Shown piece after piece: positions 16,883 through 25,269 of a stretch of 38,501 nt of DNA. The translations under genes were made by a program, and so were the position numbers. Source of the DNA: Anaerolineae bacterium (GTDB taxonomy: Bacteria; Chloroflexota; Anaerolineae; Aggregatilineales; UBA2796); assembly GCA_025055255.1 (NCBI GenBank), contig JANWYI010000018.1, forward strand, positions 1 through 38,501, written 5' to 3'. How positions within the stretch are numbered: position 1 is the first letter of the stretch; each line of letters starts with the position of its first letter. Under the pieces are notes generated by a model that ran no database searches, was not told where the DNA came from, and saw only the letters and a program-made list of their open reading frames with translations.

Positions 16883-19015
16883 TTGAGAAAACAGCTCTCA
16901 ATCAGCCGCGTGCGGCTTTTTTTGACGCTCGGTTTGGCGGCGCTGTTCGTTTTTGCTTCAGTCGGCTTGGCAGTGGCGCAAGATAGCGCGTCGCGCCGCT
17001 TGACCGTTGGTGTGCCTGTGACGGGCACGCTCAACGAACAAACTTTTGCCCAGACCTATACGTTCGAAGTGACAGCCAACACGCCTGTGACGATCACTGC
17101 TATCAGCAACACGCCTGAGCTCAGGCTTGCGCTCACGCTGACCGACGCAAATGGTCAGCCGTTAGCGCAGATTGCCAATTTGAGCGGCGCTGAGGTCAGG
17201 CTGAGCAACGTGACTTTGCCGAGTGGTGTCTACTATGTGACCGTGCTGCGCAGCAGCGGCGCACAAGGCGCTGTCTCTGGTCAATTCACGCTCACGCTCA
17301 GCGCAGGCATTGCAGCGTCGCCTACGCCTGTGCCGACGCTCGCGCCGATCACGCTCAACAGCATGAGCGTGGCGCTCAGCTGGGCGACCATTGACGATCT
17401 AGACTTGGAAGTGCGCGATCCTGTCGGCAACTCTGTCTTCTTCGACAATCCTGCTGCTGGCGGCGCTACTCTGTTGGCTAACGTCAATAACGGCTGCAGG
17501 AATACCGTCAACAATCCAACTGAGACGATTCGCTGGGCGTCCGGGCGCGTGCCTGCTGGCAGTTATGAGATTTTGGTCTACTACAACCGCGCTTGTCGTC
17601 AGCCATCTGCGCCTGTGGACTTCACAGTGACTGTCACTGTGAATGGGCGCGCTCAGACGCCAATTCAGGGACGACTGAACGCAGGTGAGCAGTACGTCGC
17701 CAGCTTCATCCTTGAGTCGGCTGAGGCAGTCAGCGTGCAGCAAGGCGGCGCCAATCCGCTCTTGCTCAATTTGACGCCCTTCGCCGCTCAAATTAGCGCG
17801 CCACAGCCGCTCGGCGGACGCACTACAGTTCGTAGCCGCATTGATCGGAACAACCAAGTAGACGTCTGGAGCTTTGAAGGCACAGCAGGGCAAGTTGTGA
17901 GCATTGCGATGAATGCCGTGGACGGTGGTAGTCTCGATCCGCAGCTGATCTTACTCGCTCCTGATCGATCCGTGCTCGCCTCAAACGATGATTCCAATCA
18001 AACGCGCAATGCTTTGATCGCTAACCAACTTTTGCCTGTCAACGGCACATACCTGATTGTCGCAACGCGCTTCGGCAAGAATATCGGCGGCACGGAAGGC
18101 AACTACGAGCTGATTCTGAGCGGCACAGGTGCGCTCGCCGTTGTACCAAGTCCTGTAGCGCCTGAGGGCAGTGCACCTACAGCCACGCCGCAGCAACCTG
18201 TCAGTGAAGTTGGCTTGGCAGGCTTACCTGTTGGCGCGTTGAACATTAGTCTGACGTGGAACAATCGCGCTGATGTGCGCCTGCTTATCCGTGACCCTGA
18301 GAATCGGTCGCTCTTCTCCGATGTCAGGACGACGCCTAGCGGCGGCATTCTTGCGCGCCAAGATAACTTGAACTGTGCTAATCCGACCAGCGCGCCGATC
18401 ACCTATGCCGTCTGGCAAGCAGACCGACTGCTGACAGGCACTTACGAAGTGCAGGTCTGGCTGCGCAACTTGTGCGGCGAGACGTTGCTACCAACCTTTG
18501 CACTGAACGTGAACGTGCGCGGTCAGCAGGTGCTGAGCGTCCAAGAGCAGCCTGATCTGAATGGACGCTTCTATGTAACGACTTTCACCATCAATCCAGA
18601 TGGCACTGTGAGCGCGGGACGCGGCGCCGTTTTCTTCCGAGAGGCGCTGCGCGACATCGGCGACGTGCGCGACCGTGCCGAAGTAGCCGAACCGCTCATT
18701 TACGGGCGACCAAGCTTTGGCAATGTGGACAATGCTAATCCGTTCACGGTCTACACATTCCAAGCGCGCGCCGGCGACCGCGTCCGCATCTCGATGCGCG
18801 CTACGCGCGGCACACTCGATCCTGTACTCTACCTGCTCGATCCAAGCGGCGTACAGCTCGCCTTTAACGATGATGCAGCGGCAAATGACATTAACGCGCA
18901 AATTGACGCCGTCATCGCCGCCAGCGGACGCTACACCATCATCGCCACGCGCTTTGGCGCACTGACAGGCGGTACTACGGGCAGTTTTGAGATTGCTGTA
19001 GCGCCGACTCGATAG
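16883..19015 (+). CDS. Secreted protein with alternating PPC and YfaP-like domains
   Basis: About 710 residues. It has a signal peptide (RKQ...RVRLF, hydrophobic LTLGLAALFVFASVGLAVAQ). Three pre-peptidase C-terminal (PPC) type beta-sandwiches occur at roughly 30-135, 300-415 and 615-710 (TYTFEV..., VWSFEGTAGQVVSIAM, YTFQARAGDRVRISM; each ends in GTY/GRYTIIATRFG-like strands). Two domains with a LSWATIDDLDLEVRDP / LTWNNRADVRLLIRDP entry alternate with them and resemble DUF2135/YfaP. The start is probably TTG 16883, 8 bases after AGGAGGA; the upstream TTG at 16865 overlaps that site. No catalytic domain is present. It is likely a cell-surface adhesion or binding protein, by inference. Confidence 0.8.
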   Translation: MRKQLSISRVRLFLTLGLAALFVFASVGLAVAQDSASRRLTVGVPVTGTLNEQTFAQTYTFEVTANTPVTITAISNTPELRLALTLTDANGQPLAQIANLSGAEVRLSNVTLPSGVYYVTVLRSSGAQGAVSGQFTLTLSAGIAASPTPVPTLAPITLNSMSVALSWATIDDLDLEVRDPVGNSVFFDNPAAGGATLLANVNNGCRNTVNNPTETIRWASGRVPAGSYEILVYYNRACRQPSAPVDFTVTVTVNGRAQTPIQGRLNAGEQYVASFILESAEAVSVQQGGANPLLLNLTPFAAQISAPQPLGGRTTVRSRIDRNNQVDVWSFEGTAGQVVSIAMNAVDGGSLDPQLILLAPDRSVLASNDDSNQTRNALIANQLLPVNGTYLIVATRFGKNIGGTEGNYELILSGTGALAVVPSPVAPEGSAPTATPQQPVSEVGLAGLPVGALNISLTWNNRADVRLLIRDPENRSLFSDVRTTPSGGILARQDNLNCANPTSAPITYAVWQADRLLTGTYEVQVWLRNLCGETLLPTFALNVNVRGQQVLSVQEQPDLNGRFYVTTFTINPDGTVSAGRGAVFFREALRDIGDVRDRAEVAEPLIYGRPSFGNVDNANPFTVYTFQARAGDRVRISMRATRGTLDPVLYLLDPSGVQLAFNDDAAANDINAQIDAVIAASGRYTIIATRFGALTGGTTGSFEIAVAPTR

Positions 19016-19024
19016 AGGCGCTGT

Positions 19025-19051
19025 GTGAGTGCGCCGATTCGGCGCACTCAC
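19025..19051. terminator. Hairpin between convergent genes
   Basis: GTGAGTGCGCC (19025-19035) pairs with GGCGCACTCAC (19041-19051) around a 5-base loop. It overlaps the stop of the minus-strand gene. It has no T tract, so it may act as a bidirectional or factor-assisted terminator. Confidence 0.5.
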
Positions 19052-19371
19052 CACGCCTTCAAGAGCAGCATGTTGCCATAAAGAATAGCGATCTCGCAGA
19101 CATCGGTCACAATGATCGCCGACTCTCTGTGATCGCGCTCGCCCAGAAACATGCCGATGATGTCAGCATGTTCGTCGCGCTCGTCAGGATGGCCGCGCAC
19201 GTCCCACTGTAGTGAGCGCACGTCTTCGAAGAGCAGCTGGAATGGATTGCCTTCATAGGCACAATCCAGCTGCACCTCGTTTCCCCAAGAAGAGATTTCG
19301 ATGCGCTGAAGCGTGAGTGCGCCCTTTTCAACGTCCAGCAGCTCGAAGATTTCGTTGTGATCCGCTGTCAT
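19048..19371 (-). CDS. Small conserved-looking protein of unknown function
   Basis: About 107 residues from ATG 19371, which overlaps the stop of the KAS III-like gene (ATGA), so the two are translationally coupled. The protein is acidic and soluble (HNEIFELLDVEKG, VQLDCAYEGNPFQLLFEDV, LGERDHRESAIIVTDVCEIAILYG) with alternating strands, and has no membrane segment or motif I recognise. Its content suggests a small beta-rich binding domain. Coupling to the KAS III-like enzyme suggests a shared pathway. Confidence 0.65.
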   Translation of the reverse strand: MTADHNEIFELLDVEKGALTLQRIEISSWGNEVQLDCAYEGNPFQLLFEDVRSLQWDVRGHPDERDEHADIIGMFLGERDHRESAIIVTDVCEIAILYGNMLLLKAW

Positions 19372-20378
19372 GGCTTTGTCCATCGAATGGCAGCTGCGCT
19401 CCACGTATAGCCGACGCCTGCGCCTGCCAGCACTACCAGATCGCCCGCCTTGATCTTGCCCTGCGCTAGACCTAGCTGCAGCGCTAACGCCTGATCAGCG
19501 CTCTGCACATGCCCATAGTCTTCTAAGTAGACCGATTGCTCAGCGCTCAGTCCGATTGCTTTCAGAATCTCAAAGTAGAACGAGCGCTTCATATGTGTGA
19601 TGCCCAGAAAGCGCACCTCTGAAAGCGACGCGCCACCTTTTTCAACGGCGCCGCGAATGACACGCACAAAATTCTCTAGTGAGGTAGCGCCGAGCCGCTC
19701 TGCCATGTATTCAGGCTGATTCACCTCTAGCCGACCGCATAAATCGCCATGCAATGCCGCGTCGCCAACTGCCTCTGGTGCGCGACTGAGCGTGACTGTC
19801 TCAGAAAGGCTGCCATCTGTGATCGCCGTCATGCCGATGATGTGATTGTGCTCAGCGTCACGTTTGAGGATCATAGCAGCCGCGCCGCTGCCGAAGTTGT
19901 ACATGAAACGCACGCGCTCGTTGCGAAAGTTGACAAGGTCGTTTTCACGACTGGCAGCCACAAGCAGGACGTGCCGCAGCGAGTCATCTGCCAGCATCAT
20001 GCCACGCGCCGCCTGCATGGCGATAGGCGCTGCAGCGCACAATGCATACAGATCGAAGGCATAAGCGTTCGATGCACCGATGTTATGCTGAATTTTAGCC
20101 GCCGCAGACCAAACATTGTGATCTTTGTACTCGCTGCCATGTGAAATTACTAGGTCAATCTGCTCAGGTGCGAGTTTGGCGTCTTCTAGAGCGCGCAACG
20201 CCGCTTGAGTCGCCATGTATGAGACTGTCTCGTGCTCAGCAGCAATGTGCCGTTGCCGAATGCCCATCTTTTCGCGCAGGACTGGTTCTGGAATGCCTGT
20301 GCGCGGCGCAAGGTCGGCTGCCGTCTCAATTTGAGTCGGGAAGTAAGTGCCAATGCCAAGAATGCCAACAGGAGTCAT
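19368..20378 (-). CDS. 3-oxoacyl-ACP synthase III family protein (KAS III-like)
   Basis: 336 residues with a thiolase-fold condensing enzyme layout. The nucleophile is C114 (LYALCAAAP) and the catalytic His is H262 (GITHMKRS). The third position of the FabH triad, Asn in YGNTSAAS, is His here (YGHVQSADQ, H290). The C-terminal glycine loop is GAGVGYTWSAA. I use ATG 20378 (MTPVGILGIGTYFP); the frame upstream to 20528 is not family-like. FabH enzymes condense acyl-CoA with malonyl-ACP to start fatty acids. The Asn-to-His change points to a divergent subfamily whose substrate I cannot name. Confidence 0.82.
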   Translation of the reverse strand: MTPVGILGIGTYFPTQIETAADLAPRTGIPEPVLREKMGIRQRHIAAEHETVSYMATQAALRALEDAKLAPEQIDLVISHGSEYKDHNVWSAAAKIQHNIGASNAYAFDLYALCAAAPIAMQAARGMMLADDSLRHVLLVAASRENDLVNFRNERVRFMYNFGSGAAAMILKRDAEHNHIIGMTAITDGSLSETVTLSRAPEAVGDAALHGDLCGRLEVNQPEYMAERLGATSLENFVRVIRGAVEKGGASLSEVRFLGITHMKRSFYFEILKAIGLSAEQSVYLEDYGHVQSADQALALQLGLAQGKIKAGDLVVLAGAGVGYTWSAAAIRWTKP

Positions 20379-20455
20379 AAAGTTTCTCTGCTTTACGCCA
20401 AAAGTCACTTTCTGAGCGATTTTACGGTAATTCCTGACGATAAGCCAGTGATCAT

Positions 20456-20483
20456 TTGTCGGCTCGATAAAGAGCGCTATGAT
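20456..20483 (+). promoter_or_regulatory. Promoter of the PA14-SH3 protein gene
   Basis: TTGTCG (20456-20461), 16 bases, then TATGAT (20478-20483) preceded by GC. The gene start at 20523 follows a GAGGTAGAG ribosome site. Confidence 0.45.
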
Positions 20484-20522
20484 CGGCGACATTGTGCATT
20501 CACAGAAGATGAGAGGTAGAGA

Positions 20523-21626
20523 ATGCAAGTTTCACGCTTCGGACGGCTCATCTTTGCGGCGCTGATTGCCTTCGGCTTTGGCGTGGCAATGCTTGAGCAA
20601 AGTCCCGTACAGGCACAAGGAATTACAGGCTCAAACTGGGAAGGCTACTACTGGGCAAATCCGAACTTTAGTGGCAGTCCTGCGCTCTTCCGCATTGACC
20701 CTGCTGTTTTGTTCAACTGGGCAACAGGCTCGCCTGCGCCGGGCATTATTCCAAACGATAACTTCAGCGCGCGTTGGTACAACCGCATCAACTTTGCCGC
20801 TGGCACCTATCGCTTTCGCGCAGGTGCTGATGACGGCATTCGCGTGGCTATTAACGGGAACGTCATCATTAATCGCTTCACGCCTGCTGTTGGCGGCTTC
20901 ACAGTTAACACAGCTGATGTCGTGCTAGGAGCTGGTATCTACGAAATCATCGTGGACTACTATGAAGGCGTCGGCGAGGCAGGTGTGCTGTTTGACTGGA
21001 CAGTCATCGCAGGTGGCGGCGAGGCTGCGCCTGGCGGCAACATTGTCCCGACACCAGCTCCGACCGCTGCAGCGCCGACGCTCAAGGCAGTCGTCATTGT
21101 GGATCGCGCGAACATTCGCAGCGGACCGGGCACTAACTTCCCGACGATTGGCGAGGCATTCCGCGACCAGCAGTTCAAAGTTATTGGGCGCAACGGCGAC
21201 TTCGGCTTTGAGACGTGGTATTTGCTTGACTTGGGCAATGGCGCGCGCGGCTGGATGTTCCGCCAAGTGATCTACATCTACGGCGGTAATCCCGCTACGT
21301 TGCCGCGCACGCGCGAGGTCATCAACGCGCCTGCTATCGCCGCAGGCGGCGCAGGAGCACCTGCTGACCAGCCGCCTAACATTCAGCCATTCGAAGTGCG
21401 CGGTATAGCGCAAAACAACGCGCTTGTGCGCAGCATCCCAAGTCTGAACGGCGAACGACTCGGCGTGATTCCCAAAGGCGCCAGCTTCCAAATCCTGAAG
21501 CTGAGCAATAATCAAGCGTGGGTATACGTCGCCTATGAAAACCTGCGCGGCTGGACATACGTGCCAAATATCCGCGTGACCGTTGGCAGGCTTGGCGTGT
21601 TGCCAAGAGGAAATACGGCGCCATAG
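20523..21626 (+). CDS. Secreted PA14 and SH3-domain protein
   Basis: 367 residues. Signal peptide 1-32 (RFGRLIFAALIAFGFG...VQAQ). A PA14-type beta-sandwich spans ~35-165 (WEGYYWANPNFSG, FSARWYNRINFAAGTYRFRAGADDGIRVAING, GIYEIIVDYYEGVGEAGVLFDW), a module that binds carbohydrates in many extracellular proteins. After a Pro/Thr/Ala linker come two bacterial SH3 domains (~190-255, VDRANIRSGPGTNFPTIGE; ~295-355, ALVRSIPSLNGERLGVIPKG), usually peptidoglycan-binding. ATG 20523 follows a strong ribosome site. The next gene, an M23 peptidase, begins at once, so the two probably act together at the cell wall. Confidence 0.88.
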   Translation: MQVSRFGRLIFAALIAFGFGVAMLEQSPVQAQGITGSNWEGYYWANPNFSGSPALFRIDPAVLFNWATGSPAPGIIPNDNFSARWYNRINFAAGTYRFRAGADDGIRVAINGNVIINRFTPAVGGFTVNTADVVLGAGIYEIIVDYYEGVGEAGVLFDWTVIAGGGEAAPGGNIVPTPAPTAAAPTLKAVVIVDRANIRSGPGTNFPTIGEAFRDQQFKVIGRNGDFGFETWYLLDLGNGARGWMFRQVIYIYGGNPATLPRTREVINAPAIAAGGAGAPADQPPNIQPFEVRGIAQNNALVRSIPSLNGERLGVIPKGASFQILKLSNNQAWVYVAYENLRGWTYVPNIRVTVGRLGVLPRGNTAP

Positions 21627-21673
21627 GCAAGCAGCAGAAGTCTCTCAGCGCGCTGCGCAGAGCAATCGGCAGC

Positions 21674-23242
21674 GTGTTGCTCTTGCCGATCCTGCTCAGC
21701 GCGCCGAGTCATGCCTCAGAGCGACCCTTTGGCTTGCCGTTCACAGTGCCTTCTAGCGTGAATACATGGCTGCTTGAACAGCACTACGGCAACACACAAG
21801 AGGCATTTGTCTATGGCAAGTATTGGTACGCTGCTGGACAAGGGCTGCACTTCGGCGTTGATTTTGAGGCGCCGTGCGGCACGCCTGTGGCTGCCGTTGC
21901 TGATGGCGTCGTGCGCTGGATTGATAACAGCATCTTCGGCGCAGAGCCGCACAACCTAGTCATTCAGCATGACGCACTCGGTTATGTCTCTGTGTACGGT
22001 CATTTGCGCGTCCGCTCGCCGCTAATCGTTGGACAGCCCGTGCGTCGCGGCGACATAGTTGGTGAGGTAGGCGATCCTGATCGCACCTGCCAGTCGCGCC
22101 CGCATTTGCACCTTGAGATACGCGCGCTCGATTATCGCACAGTCTACAATCCAGCGACGCTGATTGAGGCAGATTGGGATCGTCTAGCGCAGCTCGGACG
22201 ACCTATCGGCATCGCCTTTGCGCGCGACCTGAGCGCGCCGCGCCGCTGGCAGAGCATCCTTGATCAGCCTGTCATTCAAATGGGCAACGCGCCGCTCAAC
22301 AACTATGTGCGCGCCTATCCGCCAACCATGCGCCTTGCGCCGACGCCTTACACGCCGCCCTATGTCCGCACGCCGCCTGTGGTAGCCTTTGAAGGCGTCC
22401 GTTTAACCGAACCTGATTGCTGCAGCGGCGCGTGGTGGCAACCGAACGGCGAACTTGCTTATCTGGCTGAGCCGAGCGAACACTTTCCGCTGACACTCTC
22501 GCCAAATGGACGCTATGCCTTCAGCAATGACAATGGACGCGGCATTTTGCTGGATCGGCTCACTCACAAGCGGACGCCGTTGCTCACACGCGGCACATGG
22601 CTGACGTTCTCGCCAAGCGGCGAGCAGCTGCTCTGGCACGTTCGGAGCGGCGACTATTTTCCAAACGCACAGCCACTAACTGAGATTTGGCTCGGCGATC
22701 TGAATGGTGAGGCGCGCTTGCTGCGCACGTGGCAAGGCGGCGAGGTCTATTGGCTGGACGAGGCGCGTCTGCTCTTGGTCGAAGTGACGCCACGCACACA
22801 GCGCCACACGCTCAGCGTGCTGCATCTCAGCGACGGACGCCTTGTGCCGCTCGGCAGCTTTGAAAACTTGCGCCGATTGAGCGTAGCGCCGGGCGGCGGT
22901 CATGTGGCATTTTTGCTGCCTTTTCAGGCGCGTCCGCAGGACTCAGGCGTTTACATCCTTGCCACGCAGGAAGGCGCTCAAGCGCGAAAACTGCCTTTTG
23001 TGGGCAGTTTTCGCTGGCAGGACTCAGATAACTTGCTCTACTTGCCGTACATGAGCGCGACGCCTGCGCTGCATCGCTATAACATCCACAGCGGACGCGA
23101 TCTGCGCTTGGCAGGCGACGCAAACCTGCTGCGCATTGCAAATGACGAATGGTCAGTGTCGCCAAACGGCAGGCAAATCGCCTTGCGCTCAGCTGATGAT
23201 GGCGCACTATGGCTGCTCAACCTGCTCGATACGACGTTCTAA
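21674..23242 (+). CDS. Secreted M23 (LytM) peptidase with C-terminal propeller-like region
   Basis: 522 residues from GTG 21674. The M23 zinc site is complete: H59 and D63 (HFGVD), H110 (YGHL), H144 and H146 (HLHLEI). Such enzymes cleave peptidoglycan cross-bridges. After ~220 residues comes a ~300-residue region with WD40/TolB-like strands (WQPNGELAYLA, LTLSPNGRYAF, WSVSPNGRQIALRS). The start is uncertain: the frame is open further upstream and adds a basic n-region (SALRRAIGSV) that completes a signal peptide. The only upstream start-like codons are CTG 21653 and ATA 21623, the latter overlapping the stop of the PA14-SH3 gene. The 3' end overlaps the convergent PfkB gene by 4 bases. Confidence 0.85.
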   Translation: MLLLPILLSAPSHASERPFGLPFTVPSSVNTWLLEQHYGNTQEAFVYGKYWYAAGQGLHFGVDFEAPCGTPVAAVADGVVRWIDNSIFGAEPHNLVIQHDALGYVSVYGHLRVRSPLIVGQPVRRGDIVGEVGDPDRTCQSRPHLHLEIRALDYRTVYNPATLIEADWDRLAQLGRPIGIAFARDLSAPRRWQSILDQPVIQMGNAPLNNYVRAYPPTMRLAPTPYTPPYVRTPPVVAFEGVRLTEPDCCSGAWWQPNGELAYLAEPSEHFPLTLSPNGRYAFSNDNGRGILLDRLTHKRTPLLTRGTWLTFSPSGEQLLWHVRSGDYFPNAQPLTEIWLGDLNGEARLLRTWQGGEVYWLDEARLLLVEVTPRTQRHTLSVLHLSDGRLVPLGSFENLRRLSVAPGGGHVAFLLPFQARPQDSGVYILATQEGAQARKLPFVGSFRWQDSDNLLYLPYMSATPALHRYNIHSGRDLRLAGDANLLRIANDEWSVSPNGRQIALRSADDGALWLLNLLDTTF

Positions 23243-24180
23243 ACAAGTTGTGCTGCATATGGCAGCGACGGAATAGCGCCGCGCACTTGCGTGGCAAGCG
23301 CGCCGGCACGGCAGGCGCGCTGCACCAGCCAATTCAGTCTCTCGGCAGGCAAGTGAGTGAGTGTGTAACCTTCATCGCGCAAATCACACAGCCCTGCCAA
23401 AATTGCAGCCATGAAGGCGTCGCCGGCGCCGGTTGCATCTACCACCTGCGCCACTTGTGGTGCGTCGGCGTGTGAGATTACGCCCTTGTAGCAATATGTG
23501 CAGCCGCGTGCGCCAAGCGTGATTAAAATGAGCGGCGCGCTGTAAGGCAACTTGCGCAGTGCTGATTCAACGTCATGATCGCCTGTGAGCAAGGCTAACT
23601 CGCCCTCGCTCAGCTTGATGATGTCGGCTTGTGCCAATGGCGATGCTGCAAGCGTCGTATCAGCGCTTTTCCACAGGGCAGGTCGCCAATTGATATCGTA
23701 AGAAAACAGCGCGCCGTGTTCCTTCGCACGCGCAATTGCAGCCACAGTTGCGCTACGCGACGGCTCGCTCACTAACGACACAGAGCCACAGTGAAAAAGA
23801 TAGGTCTGCGAGAGCAACTCATCAGGCAGTTCCTCAGGCATCAGCGCTGCATGTGCGCCTTCATAAAAGGCAAAAGACGGATCGCCGCTGTCCGAGAGCG
23901 AGACGAAAGCGAGCGTCGTCATGTGCGTTGAGTCGAGCAACATGCCGCGCACGTCCACGCCTTCGCGCTCTAGCAAGGCGCGCAGACCTTGCCCAAATGA
24001 GTCGCGTCCGACTTTACCGATGAACGCGGCGCGTCTGCCTAAACGTGCCACGCCGACTGCCACATTAGTCGGCGCACCGCCTGCCTTCGGCTCAAAGGCA
24101 GGCGCGTCATAGAGCGAGACGTTGCGCGCTGTTGCTACCATGTCAATAAGTGCCTCGCCAAGCGTTACAACATCGAACAT
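23239..24180 (-). CDS. PfkB-family carbohydrate kinase
   Basis: 313 residues, typical length of the ribokinase/fructokinase family. The N-terminal signature GGAPTNVAVGVARLG (about 34-48) and the C-terminal signature DATGAGDAF with catalytic D254 are both present. It would phosphorylate a sugar such as fructose or 2-keto-3-deoxygluconate; the substrate cannot be read from the sequence. ATG 24180. A 15-bp perfect palindrome lies 41 bases upstream and may be an operator. Confidence 0.9.
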   Translation of the reverse strand: MFDVVTLGEALIDMVATARNVSLYDAPAFEPKAGGAPTNVAVGVARLGRRAAFIGKVGRDSFGQGLRALLEREGVDVRGMLLDSTHMTTLAFVSLSDSGDPSFAFYEGAHAALMPEELPDELLSQTYLFHCGSVSLVSEPSRSATVAAIARAKEHGALFSYDINWRPALWKSADTTLAASPLAQADIIKLSEGELALLTGDHDVESALRKLPYSAPLILITLGARGCTYCYKGVISHADAPQVAQVVDATGAGDAFMAAILAGLCDLRDEGYTLTHLPAERLNWLVQRACRAGALATQVRGAIPSLPYAAQLV

Positions 24181-24220
24181 GCTTGCTGAACCATTCTAGG
24201 TAGCATTACCGCACAGTGTG

Positions 24221-24235
24221 AGACATACTATGTCT
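24221..24235. promoter_or_regulatory. 15-bp palindrome, possible operator of the sugar kinase
   Basis: AGACATA-C-TATGTCT is a perfect inverted repeat around one base, 41 bases upstream of the PfkB start. Its size and place suit a dimeric repressor, but none is identified here. Confidence 0.35.
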
Positions 24236-24236
24236 A

Positions 24237-24306
24237 CTGCTGGGCGCATCACAGGACACTGCTCAGCGATTATCCGTTTGCTGAGGCGTGTTGACGCGCC
24301 CAGCAG
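24237..24306 (-). terminator. Long hairpin between the M48 and PfkB genes
   Basis: CTGCTGGGCGC (24237-24247) pairs perfectly with GCGCCCAGCAG (24296-24306). An inner stem CTCAGC/GCTGAG (24262-24267 with 24280-24285) sits inside. It follows the M48 stop on the minus strand and precedes the kinase. There is no T tract, so it may be a terminator, an RNA processing site, or a structured leader of the kinase mRNA. Confidence 0.45.
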
Positions 24307-24312
24307 GACAAC

Positions 24313-25191
24313 TTACAACGAATTGACCTTGATTCTGACCTGTTTGACTGTGCGCGCGTATTCGCCGCGTAGCATGGCTGCATACTCAGCGCTGCGCGAC
24401 CATTCATCTATCAAGCGTGCGCGCTCAACGGCAAACGGATGATTGCCCTGACTGAAGTCTGCTAAGACGCGGTAAAAATTGTCCAAGCTATCGCCTTCGC
24501 CGCCTTCATGGTAGGCGCGCGCTTGCGCTACGAAGGCGTCCACATCTAGCTCACTCAACAGACGGCTGCTGCCGCCTGCCAACTTTGCCAGAAGCGAAAG
24601 CACCACGCGCGGCTCTTGCACCACAAGCAGCGCTGCACGGTCTGCGCTCAACTCGGAGCGGCGTCGCCATTCCATCAAGCCCACTTCGATGCTGGCGCTG
24701 ACCAAACGTCCCACGCCCAGAGCAAGCTGACTAACAATGGCGATTACGTCTCGAATCAGCGCCGCCATCGTGTTGTACAGCACATGACCGCATTTGACGT
24801 GACCAAGCTCGTGACCGATCACGGCGAATACTTCGTCATCGTTCAAAAAGTCCAGCAAACCGCTGAAGAGCATCACATACGGCTTGTTGTGACCAAACGT
24901 GAAGGCATTCGCCGCAGGATTGTGCGTGACGTACAGCGCAGGTTGCGGCACGTCGAGGATCGCGCACGCCTCGCGCAGCATGTTGTGCAGACGCGGATAC
25001 TGTGTCTCGCTAACGCGCACTGCGCTGCCAACGTTGAATAAGTATAGTAAGCGCTCATAACGTAACTCGATAAATTTCGCCACGACGCGCTCAAAGCCGA
25101 TAATGCGCCGCAGGTTCTCAGTCGCCTCTCGATCTTGTGGATGCTGAAAGGCACTGACATCCAGCTCTGGGAAGGTGACACGCTCCGCCAT
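24313..25191 (-). CDS. M48-family metallopeptidase
   Basis: 292 residues. Zinc motif H127-E-L-G-H131, third ligand E180 in SELSADR, and the substrate-side NAFTFG and VMLFSGLLDFL motifs are those of HtpX/Ste24-type M48 peptidases. No strong transmembrane helix precedes the active site; the segment ALIRDVIAIVSQLALGVG (~144-161) is hydrophobic and may associate with the membrane. ATG 25191 has GGAG seven bases upstream; the longer frame to 25248 adds unrelated residues. It lies 78 bases downstream of argH in the same direction. It probably acts in membrane-protein quality control, by family analogy. Confidence 0.88.
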   Translation of the reverse strand: MAERVTFPELDVSAFQHPQDREATENLRRIIGFERVVAKFIELRYERLLYLFNVGSAVRVSETQYPRLHNMLREACAILDVPQPALYVTHNPAANAFTFGHNKPYVMLFSGLLDFLNDDEVFAVIGHELGHVKCGHVLYNTMAALIRDVIAIVSQLALGVGRLVSASIEVGLMEWRRRSELSADRAALLVVQEPRVVLSLLAKLAGGSSRLLSELDVDAFVAQARAYHEGGEGDSLDNFYRVLADFSQGNHPFAVERARLIDEWSRSAEYAAMLRGEYARTVKQVRIKVNSL

Positions 25192-25269
25192 GCTCAGCTC
25201 CTCGCGGCAAATGCCGCTCCACAATGTACGTTCCTGTTTACTACGCAAAACAAGGCACGAATGGTGCAG

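Noticed and set aside
20378-20528. 50-residue N-terminal extension of the KAS III-like protein
   Set aside because: Sequence is unrelated to the family and would overlap the promoter of the divergent PA14-SH3 gene.
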